DNA of 64,000 bases from Gavia stellata (lineage: Eukaryota; Chordata; Aves; Gaviiformes; Gaviidae), in the NCBI RefSeq assembly GCF_030936135.1, contig NC_082594.1:126394668-126458667 (forward strand), read 5' to 3'. Both the position numbers and the translations under genes were made by a program. The notes beneath the pieces are model-generated. The model was given only the letters and a program-made list of their open reading frames with translations. It made no database searches and was not told the DNA's origin. Position 1 is the stretch's first letter; the number at the start of each line of letters is the position of its first letter. Shown here in pieces: positions 1 to 12,400 of this stretch.

Positions 1-3000
1 TCAACTCTGGTGTGACTGGATCACACATTTAAGGGCTTTAAATATAAATTTAAGGTTTTAGTGTTAGATGTTAATTTTGTTTCGAAATCTTACCCTAAGT
101 CTTGTAGAAGAACAAGGAGAAACTTTGGGACTTTGTTGCTTGCCCCGAGTCAGTGGTATAGGGAATTTGTTTTGAAACTGTGTTGTGGTTTTTCAGCTTA
201 TGGGGTTTGTTTTGTTTTGAGTTTTTGTTTGGTTTTGAGGCAAAGGAAATCTTAGTACATGATTCTAAGTAAGACAAATGTCTCCCCAGAGATCACTGCA
301 CCGACACATTTGATCTCTAGGATTACATTGCTTTGTAGATTGTCATAGTGCATTGAGGTTGACAAATTACCTTGTCTGAGGCTTCATCCTGTGAAGTCTT
401 ATGAAGACATTGGTGAAGGGAAAGTGTCAGCCGGTTGAACATTTCCAATCCTTACTTTTTTACAATGCACCCTGCCGTTAGCTTGCTAATATCAGGCTTC
501 CAGTTAAAGCTCTGTATGATGGTGCAGAGATACTTCAGTACATAGCACAAGGGGGCCCTGAATGTACAAGGAAAAATGAATGCACAAGTACAGAACAACA
601 GCCATGAGCAAAAACTCAGACTTGACGCCCTCTCCACAACCCCACGTGTAGGAAGTAAGAAATGCAAATGCAGAAATGTTCTTTTACTAGCCAAGTACAG
701 TAATGGTAGCCAGAAAAGGTACGTAGAGAAGAAAATGAAAGAAAAAGTTTTTTAAAAAAAAAAAGTGAGCAGTGACTCAGACAACCAGATTTTGTTCATA
801 TCTGGCATTAACATAGTGCAGATAAGCAAAAATCAATTCAGCAGTAGTCTCAGAAAAAAATGCTCCCTGTACAAACAGGAAGCAAAGCACCAAACACATG
901 ATTTGGCGGTGATTGAATGTGTGAAGACATGATCAGCGCTGTGCAAGAGAGGACAGCAAACGTGCCAAGCCAAATTTAAACTGGCCTAACTCTCACTCCG
1001 CCAGGAAAAGCCAAACTGCGATACCAAGGAAAAGCATGAACGTTAAAATATCAGGAAATACAGAGATCACTGAGAAATATGTTTTGATTGATGGATGTTT
1101 TTATTTACAGTTTAACTTACTAAACCAGTCACAAATGATGCCGGTAGTAAGTCTACAAACAAAACAAGTGCTACTGGAAGAGCACGCGTGTGATTTTGGC
1201 CTTTCTGTAGCAAAGCTGCAAAAAAAATATTAATGTTTTGGAAAGAAAACAAGTAACATCTTCTGGATAAGTTACTCCAAGAAGTAGACTGCTTGTGTCG
1301 CTCACTCCAACAGAGTGAAGAAAAAAAAAAAAATTCTGTATTTCTAAAGTAATGGAAGAAATGAAGCAAATAGACGGTATCCTTGTCCTGAAGTGCATAA
1401 AGCCAGGTAACCAGCTCTGATAGCCCTAGAAAACTCAGCCAAGATGCATATTTGCCTAAGCCCAAACAATTTAAACAGAACACCCTAAAGAGTTGACTGC
1501 CGGATGCATGCAACGGAAGAAGTATGATCTGATTTGGGGAAAAGCCACGATATTCTGACAGTTTGGTGCCAAAAATGAATATCAGCCATTTGGATAGAGT
1601 GCTCCCGTACTGTGTCAAGAACACTAGTAACTGGGCAGAGGGGCTGAGAATGCCCCTGGAGACCTGATTTAGGGAATATATGAACCCTCACAGCACAGTA
1701 GCTGCTATATTAGAACATCATCTACCATGAAAATGTGTATGACTGTGAGGACAATTGTTTGAATGATTTTTGTGTCTCCTAGAAGAAGCCAACAAAGCAA
1801 AACTGTTTGAGGAATAGGTGCAACATGATACATGGCAGTCCTGCCCATCACCAGGGTCTATGGCACAAGTCTGGAAAAGTCACCACAAAAAGCCCACGTG
1901 GCTGTAGCTCTTGTGATATCGTAATATGCTGCCTGCCCAACAGGAGAATTTGAGAACCAAATCTATGTCCTTGGTCCAATAGAAGTAGGAGTAAGTATCA
2001 GTAGAGCCACCTGTGAACTAATATCCAGGCAGAAGCCAGGAAGAAACTATGAGTGGGCAAAGAAGTGGCGTGAGCTTTATCAGGGCTCACACTTGTTCTT
2101 CTGACTGGAGAAAAGAGAAGCCTCATCTTCTTCTGTGTTTCAAAATATCACTGTGGATTGAGTGTCCAATATAGCATCACTTATGAAAATACTGAAACAT
2201 TCAATAAATCTTACGTCAGAGAGTTCAGGAGCTCATTGCAACACATATCAGAGATGTTCGGAACGAGAAGAATGCCTCCAGGCGGAGACGGATGCTGCTT
2301 ACTGTGCAAATATGACTGTGATAGAGATCAGGGACTTGATGTCCAGTGGGATATATGCATGGGGACAAGATGCAAAAAGAGACAATGAAAATACACAACT
2401 TCCAAACGTACAACGGAGCAAAGTGAGAAGGATGAGTGGCTTAACTGTGGGAAGATGCACTGAAGTTGAATGTAGCCATTTTAACTAGGGCTATATGGAG
2501 TTGACCTACTCTTTGCTGCCCAGGCTAGAAGGCCAAACACCCTACATGAATTACCCACTACTTTATCACTGCAGATCTTTTTCCTGCTAACTATACAAGC
2601 ATTCTTATTGTAGGCAGTTTCTTGGTGTGCTGGGAACTGGGTGAACTCCTGAACTCCCAAGCGGTGACTGGTATCAGTGAAGTGATAAGGCGTTTCAGCA
2701 GGCACAGTCTGCTATCTCATCCTGCCACGTCACAACCAACAACACACTAATGATAAATTAGCACTTACAATTTTAATTACACTATCTATGTCCTTCAGTG
2801 TGGCTTTAAGATTACTCTAAGTACCAGGACTGGTATGAGAAACAGTCAGATGAGCCAGGTAAAGGTTGAAATCTTCCTATACTGGTAAGCAAAAGACTAC
2901 ACGAAATCATAACCAGAATGTCTTGTCAGGATTATTTGCTCAGTGTAAAAGAGGCGGTTTTACTGGGAATTGAGGAGATCTTTCTGGGGCTGGGAGCTTC

Positions 3001-5099
3001 CCATGTTGGCAGTTCCTCACTATGGCTTGAGGGCTGTTAGTCACGAGACACTAAACTATTCAGCCTTCAGAGCACAGCAGCATCCAGCCCTCGCCTAACC
3101 TGTCCTTGTCATGTAAGGGAGGAAAGGACGGGCACCGGGACCGCAGATGTGGCCAGTTACCCCCTAAAAGCACAAAGCCTGAAGATGAGATGTAACACAC
3201 GCAACGTACCCTCAGCTGGGGCTGGTCAGAAAGGAAAGAAACGCAAACCAACTAGGTGACCACAGTGACCGGCTCAGAGCATTGCCTCCCCAGCAGAACA
3301 AATTCCAGAGCCGTCTCCTCTTTTCCTCCTGAAAGGTGGAGCTCTTTTGACTATCCTGATGTTTTTTCCTTTTCTTTTTTTCCAAACCTTTTTATATACC
3401 AAGTATGAGACCCAGCAGACAACAATTTCCACAGCAGTGAAGAGGTGATGAGTCATGAAACAAAAACAAGGTTGTGGTGGCAAATATGAGTGTTGGCGCA
3501 GGGGTGTGCGCACGTATAGAAAGAGAGAGGCTTTGAAGGGCCCGTGAAATGATATTAACTGTGTAAGCAGAGTACAGTATTTGAACTTGGGCTTGATAAT
3601 TCAGGTTGTGTTTGGGGCAAGAGTAAAGAAGAGTTTCCCGATAGAGTACTTTAATAAAGATAAGCTTAATTGTATGTCTCTGTAGGGGTTAACAAAAGCC
3701 TGGCCTGACTAACAGCGGAGGGATTCCAGGAATGCTTAAAAACTTGCCATATGCAGCTCTGGTTGATGTCAACAAAAACGAGCAGCTAAACCCTTGTTCT
3801 CCAGTGCCCCTCCTGATAAATCTACAGCAGTAGCCTTGAGCTCATGGCCAGCCTTCAACAGGGCTACAGGAAAGCAGATTGTGAATCATCGTAGTCGTGC
3901 CTTCAGGGAATGCTTGAGTTCACATTTCCTGTAGGAGTAGGAACGCCACCTGAAATTTACCCCATTATTGGCTTTCTTTTTATACACTCAGGTATCAAAC
4001 ATAAAAGACATTAGTCTGCACGCTGGATGCATCCTAGTAAAGCAATCTGGATAACGGGGTGGAGGTAGTGTAACATATATCTCCTATTCTTCAGGAAGTC
4101 TCTAATTGCCTGTCCTCTTAAAAGTGGAAGATTCAGAGCTCCCAAGTGCTCCATGATCTAGACAGAACCGACTGCTGTTATGAATGGAGGCCTTCAATAA
4201 AATAGCACTTTTCTGTCTCTGTTGGTACCTGAGGCTTGAGACAGTACCAGCGTGAGTCTTCAAGCTATTTATGATGTTGTAGGTGAAAGTGGTAACTTGG
4301 GACAAAAGGTGGAAGGAGAGAAGCATGAGATGGCAAATGCAGAAGCAGGAAAACTTTTGGCAATTGGAAAAAAAGGAAAATGAAGCCTGGGGAAATGAGA
4401 AGCTAAAGCAGACAGCATTTGGAGGAGATGACTCCATGCACAGCAGACTACATAGGTAGGCAGCACAGGAATATACTGGCAGAGCTGAGTGAGGATGGTG
4501 GTCTAGAGTAGTCAGGGTTGAAATGTACTTGCAAAGGTGGAATAAGAATTTTATGTGCTCCTGACCTGTATTACGCCTTCTCCACCCAGGCCATCCCTTC
4601 CTCTGTCTCCCGGGAGGAGCTATGAACACACCTCTGTTTACATTATCTTTACAACCAGAAAAGAAAAATGTAATGTTTCTCTGTTGAGGACTGCCCGTGA
4701 ATTTAAACAACAGACTTCAAAACACTGACGTGTCAAAACAAGTATTTTAATGGGCTTCAGAGTCTGGATGAGTATCATGAATCTTGGTGTGATTGGTATG
4801 AACTGGTATCGTGGGTCTTCCAGCTTTGTCTCTGACAGGGGTTCCTGTTCAATGGACACAGACACTTACATTAGCCATTCTGTTTCAGGGAACTGAGAGG
4901 CATTTCAGGAACTTGTCTTGGATATCAGAGTGTACGTTCATCTCCGTGTGTGTCCGTTCCCTGGGCCTCCTATCAGATGAAGCAGCCCGGCCTCTTGGTG
5001 GATCTCATAAACGAAGCAGCCTGAGGTTGTGTCAGTATTTAAATAAGACGCCTTTATTCAGCCTGTTCCTGTTTTAGGTGTACTTTAATTCTGGTAACG
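1..5099. other. Intergenic DNA, no gene recognised
   Basis: Open frames here are short (the longest is 170 codons, on the minus strand at 1112-1624) and lack recognisable domains. None joins to a neighbour through convincing splice signals. Base composition is ordinary and AT-leaning. No tRNA, rRNA or repeat family was recognised by eye. Unannotated non-coding RNA or diverged old repeats cannot be excluded. Confidence 0.6.
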
Positions 5100-6094
5100 A
5101 ACAAGTGGCATTCCTCAGGGATTGGTAGTGGGACCGGCACTGTTTAACACCTTTGCTGGCGACGTGGACAGTGGGATTGAGTGCACGCTCAGCAAGTTTG
5201 CCGACGACACCAAACAGCATGGTGCGGTCGACATGCTGGAGGGAAGGGATACCATCCAGGGGTACATTGACAGACTCGAGAGGTGGGCCTGTGTGAACCT
5301 CACGAAGTTCAACAAGGCCAAGTGCAAGGTCCTGCACAGGGGTCGGGGCAATCCCAAGCACAAATACAGCCTGGGTGGAGAATGGATCGAGAGCAGCCCT
5401 GAGGAGAAGCACTTGGGGGTGTTGGTTGATGTGAAGCTCAACATGGCTGGCAGTGCGCGCCTGCAGCCCAGAAAGCCAAAAGTATCCTGGGCTGCATCAA
5501 AAGAAGCGTGACCAGCGGGTCGAGGGAGGTGATTCTCCCCCTCTACTCTGCTCTCGTGAGACCCCACCTGGAGTACTTGCGTTCAGCTCTGGGGCCCCCA
5601 ACATAAGAAGGACACAGACCTGTTGGAGCGAGTCCAGAGGAGGGCCATGAAGATGATCAGAGGGCTGGAGCACCTCTCCTATGAAGACAGGCTGAGAGAG
5701 TTGGGGTTGTTCAGCCTGCAGAAGAGAAGGCTCCGGGGAGACCTTAGACCAACCCTCCGGTACCTGAAGGGGCCTACAAGAAAGCTGGAGAGGGACTTTT
5801 CACAAGGGCACGCAGTGACAGGACAAGGGGTAATGGCTTTAAAATGAAAGAGGGTAGATTTAGATGAGATATTAGGAAGAAATTCTTCACCATGAGGGTG
5901 GTGAGGCACTGGAACAGGTTGCCCAGGGAAGCTGTGGATGCCCCATCCCTGGAAGTGTTCAAGGCCAGGCTGGACGTGGCTTTGAGCAATCTGGTCTAGT
6001 GGAAGGTGTCCCTGCCCGTGGCAGGGGGGTTGGAACTAGATGATCTTTAAGGTCCCTTCCAACCCAAACCATTCTATGATTCTATGATTCGATG
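5100..6094 (+). mobile_element. CR1 LINE, 5'-truncated 3' portion with decayed reverse transcriptase
   Basis: This is the 3' end of a chicken-repeat-1 type non-LTR retrotransposon. The left part encodes the end of the reverse transcriptase domain: a conserved PQG motif near 5115, the FADDTK metal-binding motif near 5200, then ERWA and NKAKCKVLH blocks. Further blocks ([35 protein letters not shown]) lie around 5630-5745. The reading frame is broken between about 5510 and 5620 and again after about 5845, so the copy cannot encode an active enzyme. The right end carries the usual CR1 3' region (GATGATCTTTAAGGTCCCTT near 6040) and finishes in repeats of the TTCTATGA type. It is 5'-truncated, as most CR1 copies are, and lies about 3 kb upstream of the phospholipase promoter. 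Confidence 0.95.
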
Positions 6095-9000
6095 ATAATA
6101 TATACTCTCTTTTAAGTGGGAAATGTCACCAGGGCTCTAAAACAAGAGCCAACTGTCTAAGGTTGCTCAGCTGATAAGGTATGCCTGTTTTCACCCATCC
6201 CTTTGCATCGCTACAGGCAGCACTCAACGTGGCTCCAAAGAGGTGCTCTTCTCCCTGGTTTGCACCGACGGCAATGTTCCCAGGTGGTGATGGCAGCACG
6301 CTCGGCATTACCAGCGCATGCTGCATTTCTGGTGTCTTGGCTACCTGTGGCCAAGGGACATGGCAGTCTTGAAAACCTTTTTGTGGTCATGGCCCCATTG
6401 CCCTGACAGATGCACTAGGTTATGTGATGTCCACCGAAGCTTGATGGTTTCTGGAAGACACGAGAACCTCTCCGTTCCCGAGAGAGCCTGTCCCGCAGGC
6501 AGCAGAACGACTGCTGGCTCTGCAGCGAAAGGGGCAGACGGAACTAGGACATGGATACTTGTGAAGGCCTCATCGTAAAAGATAGTGTCACTAACACTTG
6601 GGGTAAGAAGAATGTTAAAATCAGAAAAGCCTTGACATTTCCAGTGATGAGAGAACGAGGCAGCTGGGCCTGTCCCCCTGTGCCGTGGGGAGGGAAAGGA
6701 GCCTGCCGGGGTGGTGTAGGTCTTCCCTAGCACGTGGCCCACAGTGTTTACCCCACAACCAGCAATGCTAATAAGGAAGAAGCTACCGCTTCCTCAGCAT
6801 CTCACATCACCTCCCTGCTTCAACTATCCATCGTTTCCTTCATCCCAAGAACAGGACTCATGTCAGCACTGCCTGCCCTCCTTCCAGCAGCACCGTAGGT
6901 GTTTATTCCCTGTGCAGTTTCGGACAGCCGGTAGTCTGCATAGCTGAGTTTGCCGAGACCATATCCAACACCCTCGTGTGCTGCCTCTCGCTGCTAGTGA
7001 GAAGCGGAGCTCAAGCAGGTAACATGCAAAATGCACGTGAAGGGACGGGAGCAGGGAATTCATGTTGTTTCCCTGAACAGTAATAAAAATGTCCTCAGGA
7101 TCCCTGTGTACTTGCCATAACGTAGTAAGACCACGATTAGCACTTAATACTATTTAATGAATGCGCTGATTAACTTAGGCAAGAGTAATCAGTGTTTGCA
7201 CAGATAAATAATGAACTCAACCAGTCAGCAGTGTGAAACAGCCATAAGGAAACCATACATTAATCCTGCTTTCCATTTTAAGGTTGAATTTGGGCATCCC
7301 TCCCTAATACCCTGCAGAAGTCTGCTTCAAACTTTGCCGATACATTTGGCTGTCCAAAGGCTCTGTATTTCTTTATTTTGTATTTATTGCTGAACGGGGG
7401 ACAAAACCCACATCTATTATTTGGGGGGCTGTAAGAAAGGGAAGGAGGGAAGGATAAATCAGAGTCATATAGTAGACACTTTGGACACTCAAAGATAGTT
7501 CCCTGGGCTCGGGGACCCCAGGAATCCTGTAAAGCATCTGCAGAGGTTCCTCACACCTCCCCCTTGGTCCCCACTTGAGGACGGGGCCTGACAGGTACCT
7601 ATTAGGGATGGAGCTTGCTCTAACAGGGCGTCTTGTCCAGCCAGGCCCTGCATGGTGTTTCAAAGCCTGCCAACTTCTTTATGCTTCCCATTTTGAGGCC
7701 CTGCATCCACAGAGCCCTCGAACACAGCGCACCCGCCCTCCAGCATCCTCCTTCCGCAAACTTCGATTCCTAAGGTTAAATATTAGCCAGCAACAGCTCG
7801 CATACACGGGATTTGGCGTTATTGCTTGAGTAAACATATAATTACCGAAGGGGGTTTCTGAGGGAGGAGGTGTAAGTGCGCAGCTCCTCCTGGGCCCTTC
7901 CGACGTGGCGGAGGAGCCGGGGCACGGAGCAGCCGGCGGGACGGCGTGTGCGCGGCGTGCTCGCCTCGCCCTCCTCCTGCCCCCAGCACGCAACCCACCG
8001 CAGGGGCGGTGACAGGGGATTTCGGGCTCACGGTCGTCAGGAGATTGACCCGATTCCACCATCTCGTTTGCCCCGCTATATACTGTATCTTGAAAACTTG
8101 CTCGGCAAAGAGTGCCAGCTGCTGCGGCGAGGCTGGTCTCAGCAGCCGGCAGCCGCGTAAATGGCTTGCTGCTGCCCCTTGCTTCCAACACCGATATTTG
8201 GCAAGAAAATATTTAAAACCATTGCATTAAGTAGGGAGGCACAAGCTTTACTGTGGGGAACTCGGGCAAGCGTGCTGCTGAGAAGGGCCTGGGCTGTGCA
8301 GGTGAAGCGGGCAAGCAGCCTTCTTCCCCTCCTCTCCCTCCCAGCGGAGCAGCCGGCCCTGCCCGCCGTGCCCGCGCCAGGGAAGGGGAGGATGCTTAGA
8401 CCCCCACAAGGCGGATGGCTGCTGTACCAAGCAAGGCAGGAGTTTTCAAGCCCTGGAGGGCTGGGTGAAGCTGTTTCAACCCCAAAGGCAAAACAACCGT
8501 GGCCATCCCTCCCGCTCGCAGTGCCTCCTGCCCCGCACAAGCAGAGGCTGCGTGACGGGAAAGCCACCTTGCCGATCCGCCTGCCCGGTGTGACCAGAGC
8601 ACAGCTGGCCCCGGGGGACAGTCCCCAGCCGCCGGCCTGTTGCTGAGGCTGGGACCCACAGACTGATGCGTCTTCAAGAAACCAGTTGGTCTCAGTCAGG
8701 TGCAGCAATAGACCAAGAGGGTATTTTTCCCTCGGGGAGTGGCGCAGAATTAGCTCTGTCGGTCAGTTTATAATTAGATCCTTGCACCTAACAGTATTCT
8801 TTCTGTTGGATTTTTATAATTTTGTCTCTTCTTTTTTAAACGTGAAAAATAATCAGTCTTAAAATAAAATAATTATAAAAAAAAAATTACCCTGGAAAGA
8901 GTGATCTATAAAAAGAGAAAATCCTTGCCAGGGGGACGCCACAGCAGCGAGCCCAAGCCGCAGAAAGCCCGGTTGCAGGCTTCCCTTTTCCGCAGCTACT

Positions 9001-9240
9001 CAGAGGTTAACCAGGGTCTGTAAGCAAACAGCTTAAAGAAGGAGCCCGGCTTAGTGCCTGGGTGTCTGGGGCTGTCCCGGGACCGCCAGCCTAATGCCCT
9101 TCCAGCAGCCCCTCCCTCCCAAAGGCGATGCTGGGCAAACAGAGCCAGCCCTCGCCCTCTCCCCGCGCCGTGGGGACGGACTGGACCTGGGCAGGGGCTC
9201 AGGGACATCGCCGAAGAGGGTGTTCCACTTCAGACGGGCG
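6095..9240. other. Intergenic DNA upstream of the phospholipase gene, with a GC-rich block
   Basis: No coding gene is supported. About 7860-8640 is noticeably GC-rich with many CpG dinucleotides and gives long open frames on both strands (for example 161 codons on plus at 8161 and 189 on minus). These lack known domains and are what GC-rich DNA gives by chance. The block could be a distal promoter or enhancer of the phospholipase gene or an unannotated first exon, but nothing in the sequence decides this. About 8800-8890 is a short AT-rich patch. Confidence 0.5.
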
Positions 9241-9250
9241 CAGAGCCATG

Positions 9251-9260
9251 TATATATAAA
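9251..9260 (+). promoter_or_regulatory. TATA box of the phospholipase gene
   Basis: The run TATATATAAA lies in otherwise GC-rich DNA about 130 bp upstream of the initiator ATG at 9391. A start site about 30 bp downstream would give a 5' leader of roughly 100 bases. A strong TATA box fits a regulated, tissue-specific secretory gene better than a housekeeping gene. The start site itself is inferred. Confidence 0.75.
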
Positions 9261-9390
9261 CCCCGGAGCAGCGGCCCGGGAGGATTGTTAAGCACACCCA
9301 CACCTCGGCTCACTTGGCAGCGCGACGAGGTGCTGCCGGCCGTCCCGGCGGCTGAACCCCGGTGTGCGGGAGCGCGGGAGCGATCTGCCC

Positions 9391-9433
9391 ATGGGCTCCC
9401 GCCTGCTGCTGATGCTGATGCTGCTTCAGGCAG
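9391..9433 (+). CDS. PLA2G10: PLA2G10 coding exon 1 (signal peptide)
   Basis: This exon encodes [14 protein letters not shown] plus the first base of codon 15. It is a classic hydrophobic signal sequence with one Arg near the N-terminus. ATG 9391 is the first ATG after the predicted transcription start. The donor is GCAG followed by GTGAGT, a near-perfect consensus. Confidence 0.9.
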
Positions 9434-12400
9434 GTGAGTACCACCTCTCCGTCCTTCACCCTCCCCGTGCCTCCCCCCGTCCCGGGACAGCCTCTCCCCT
9501 TGCCGTCAGCTTTGCCTGCTTCACAGCAGGCACCTCGGTGTGGTTTGGCCAAATGAGGGGAAAAAAGCGCTGCTCGACTCTTCGACTTTATAGCGAGGGA
9601 CTGTGTAAGTGAGCTGCCTTCCTGCTTCACTTTCCTGGTGGTTTACCGAGCTGGGACTGTATAAACATGGGTCATTTTCTTTTTGAATAGTTTTCTGCTG
9701 CAAAGTTGTTGCCGTCTGTGTTTCTTCATAGAAATACTCTCTTTTTATACCAGTCACCGTGGAGTAAGCAGTTTCCAAAGAATCTGAATTTAAAATCGTT
9801 TTTAAAAAGCCTGTTAAAAAAAGCCATAGTCTGCTAACATAAATCCCCTACACACAGAGGCGACACAACACTAAACTGGCAGGTCTGAGGTTACACCTGC
9901 AGTGCAGTTTGAAAATAAACCCCAAAATGTTGCCTTAATCTCCAGCAAAGGCTGCCCGTTTAAGCAGGAGATAGAAAGTCTAAGTTGTCAGATCCATCCC
10001 TGCTCACCTCCCCGCTGGTATGTTCTCTGCTAAGGCGCCCCGTTAGTAGTATAGCTAATGATTGGACATGCTCCTGACGGGATTTGTGGCTAAATGCAGG
10101 CTGCTGTGGAGAGTCGGACTTTTTCAAGGCTTTCCCAACTGCGTTGGCTTGGCTGCCCAGCATAGAAAAAGCAATTTCAGTTCTTGGTCAAGTTATTAGC
10201 CGTGCACCTGAATATTGAAACGTACTTGCTGGGGCTGACCTCTCAGCTGCAGCGACACACTGTCAGCTCAAAACCCAGCCAGCTTTCAAAGAACGAAACG
10301 GGAACATCAGAGACCGCCTGGATGCCCGCGTTATTTCAAGCTCTGGCAGAGCGCGCAGCCCTAAGCACCGTCTTTTGGACTCAATTCCCTTTGGGGCTTT
10401 CTCGCTGCTTTCATGAGCAGCTCTGTACTGTAATCACAGTTCCTTGATCCTCAGAGATATCCCCAAAGGAAGAATGGCCTTTCTTCTTCTGGGTGAGGTG
10501 CAGCCAGTGGCCAACAGTCTACCAGTCCTGGCTTAAGAGATCAGCGAAAGACTGCTAAAAAAAAAATGCAAGCTGCTCGTCAGGAGGCCTGAATGCCTAC
10601 AAAGAAGTTTTTGTCTCCATTAGAACATTTTCAGGGTCTGCAAACTGCAATAGGTTGAAAAAAGCATGATTTTTAACCCAAAATCCAGAGCAGCTCACTG
10701 CTTGTGATTTCCCCTGGGGTGCCTGTGAGCTGAGCCCCCTCCTAACTCCGGAGCCCCCGCTGTTTAGACAAGGGAAATAGGTCATCTCTTCAGTTTCAAA
10801 TAACACCCGTCTAATGTGTTTTTAGCACGAAACCTGAACACTGAAGCAGTGTTTAGGTGAGCAACGCCGTTACTTTTTCAGGAATGTGCATTTAATCCCC
10901 AAGGAATGCCCCGGGAAGCATAAGGAGGCTGTGCAAAACCCTGCGCCGGGGCAGCCCAAGGTGCCGATCGCCGGGGTGAAAATGGTGGAGGGAAGCGCTC
11001 GTTCCTGCTGGGGGCTCGGGCTGCAGAGAGGGAGCAAAGCCCTGCCTTGTCCTTCACGGGGAGAGACCCTCCTTGTCCTTGCCTGGGGTTTGGATCAGGC
11101 CGGGAGGGCGAGCCAGCCCAGGAGATGCGGGGAGAGGCCCAAGGAAGGGGATTAGAGGCTAGGTTTTAAAAGGAAAGCAACTGTTTTAATAATAGTATTG
11201 AGTCCTCGGGTGGTTTAGGGGATTAATTAGTCGGTGTTTGCACAGCACTTTGAAGAGGTCAAGCGTGCTGCAACAGCCGGGGGCAGGTGGCAAAGCAACT
11301 TCGGTGGCGGGTTCCCAGCTCCCAGGCATCGCCTCCCTCTCCATCCAAGCCTGCCGCAAAGTGCCCCCGTTTCGGCAGGCTTTTCCTTTCGGAGCGGCTG
11401 TGCACGGGCGGGACGAGCGGGTGGGTTAGGCGGTTGGTCTGAGGGGTTTGGTGCTACTGGTGAGCAGCTTTGCCATGCACGATAGAGCAGTGCAAAGCGC
11501 ACCGCGTCCTTCACAGTAAATGCAGGCAATAAATACTCCGATCTGTTGCTATCGTTAACATGACAAGCATCAACGTTTGCGGCTGAGCATCACAGTGGTT
11601 TGAGTATTAAGGGCAGGGTACTCTTGGTTTCCGTAACAGTTACTGCAAGGTAGAGTCTGTGACTTCTAAAAAAGCTGCAAATTAACATGTGAAATCACAA
11701 CACTGTTTGGAAGACTTGTGATTCAAAAAACTCCAGACTGGTTTGGGTGGCCATCCGCACACTTCAGCTGACACAGAGCTCCTTTTATTTTTTTTCCAAA
11801 TCAACGCGGCTAAACTGATGTTGCGACTTAAATGGAACGTAATAACGGAAGCAGATGTAAGTGTCGCCGCTGCTTTCAAACGCCCAAAAGAAAGCCGATG
11901 TACCTACATCTTGGCTAACGTAGGCACTCTATCCTTGACAAAGTATACCTTACGGGCTCAGGGACTCGGATCTATCCCTGTACGCAAATTAATAGTACTG
12001 TCAGCTCTTCGCCATCTGGAGAATGGGTCAAAATATCCTACACAGGAGGGGAAACTCAGATAATATAAGACATCTTGGGCAACATGCAACGCTCATTTTT
12101 TCCGTAGAACCCAGGTTAGGTCTGGCTGCGTGCTTGTTTTCTGCTGTTCCCTGTCCCACTTGGGACCACAGTGTAGCTAGTAAACTTTCCCAGGTTTGGG
12201 AGCTCTGGCATGCAGCAGAGCCCAGCTGGATCCGCGTGGTGCTGGCCCATGTGGGCCCCGCAAAGCTTAACAGCTCGGGCTCTGTGATGTGCAAAACTGG
12301 GCACCCTGCTCCCAGATGCGATATAGCTGCAGTCACGTACTAGCGTACCACAGCTAGTAAGTCTTCCTTGAATTGAGCTCACTGAGCATCCACCTCCTGG

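Noticed and set aside
1112..1624. 170-codon minus-strand open frame
   Set aside because: The composition is low-complexity and Phe/Leu/Ser-rich, with no recognisable domain and no supporting neighbouring exon.
2158..2488. Two overlapping plus-strand frames with several Cys codons, considered as a decayed phospholipase exon
   Set aside because: There is no CCxxHDCCY, calcium-loop or other PLA2 motif. The Cys pattern does not align with the family.
8161..8646. 161-codon plus-strand and 189-codon minus-strand open frames
   Set aside because: They lie in GC-rich DNA, overlap each other, and show no recognisable domain or splice partners.
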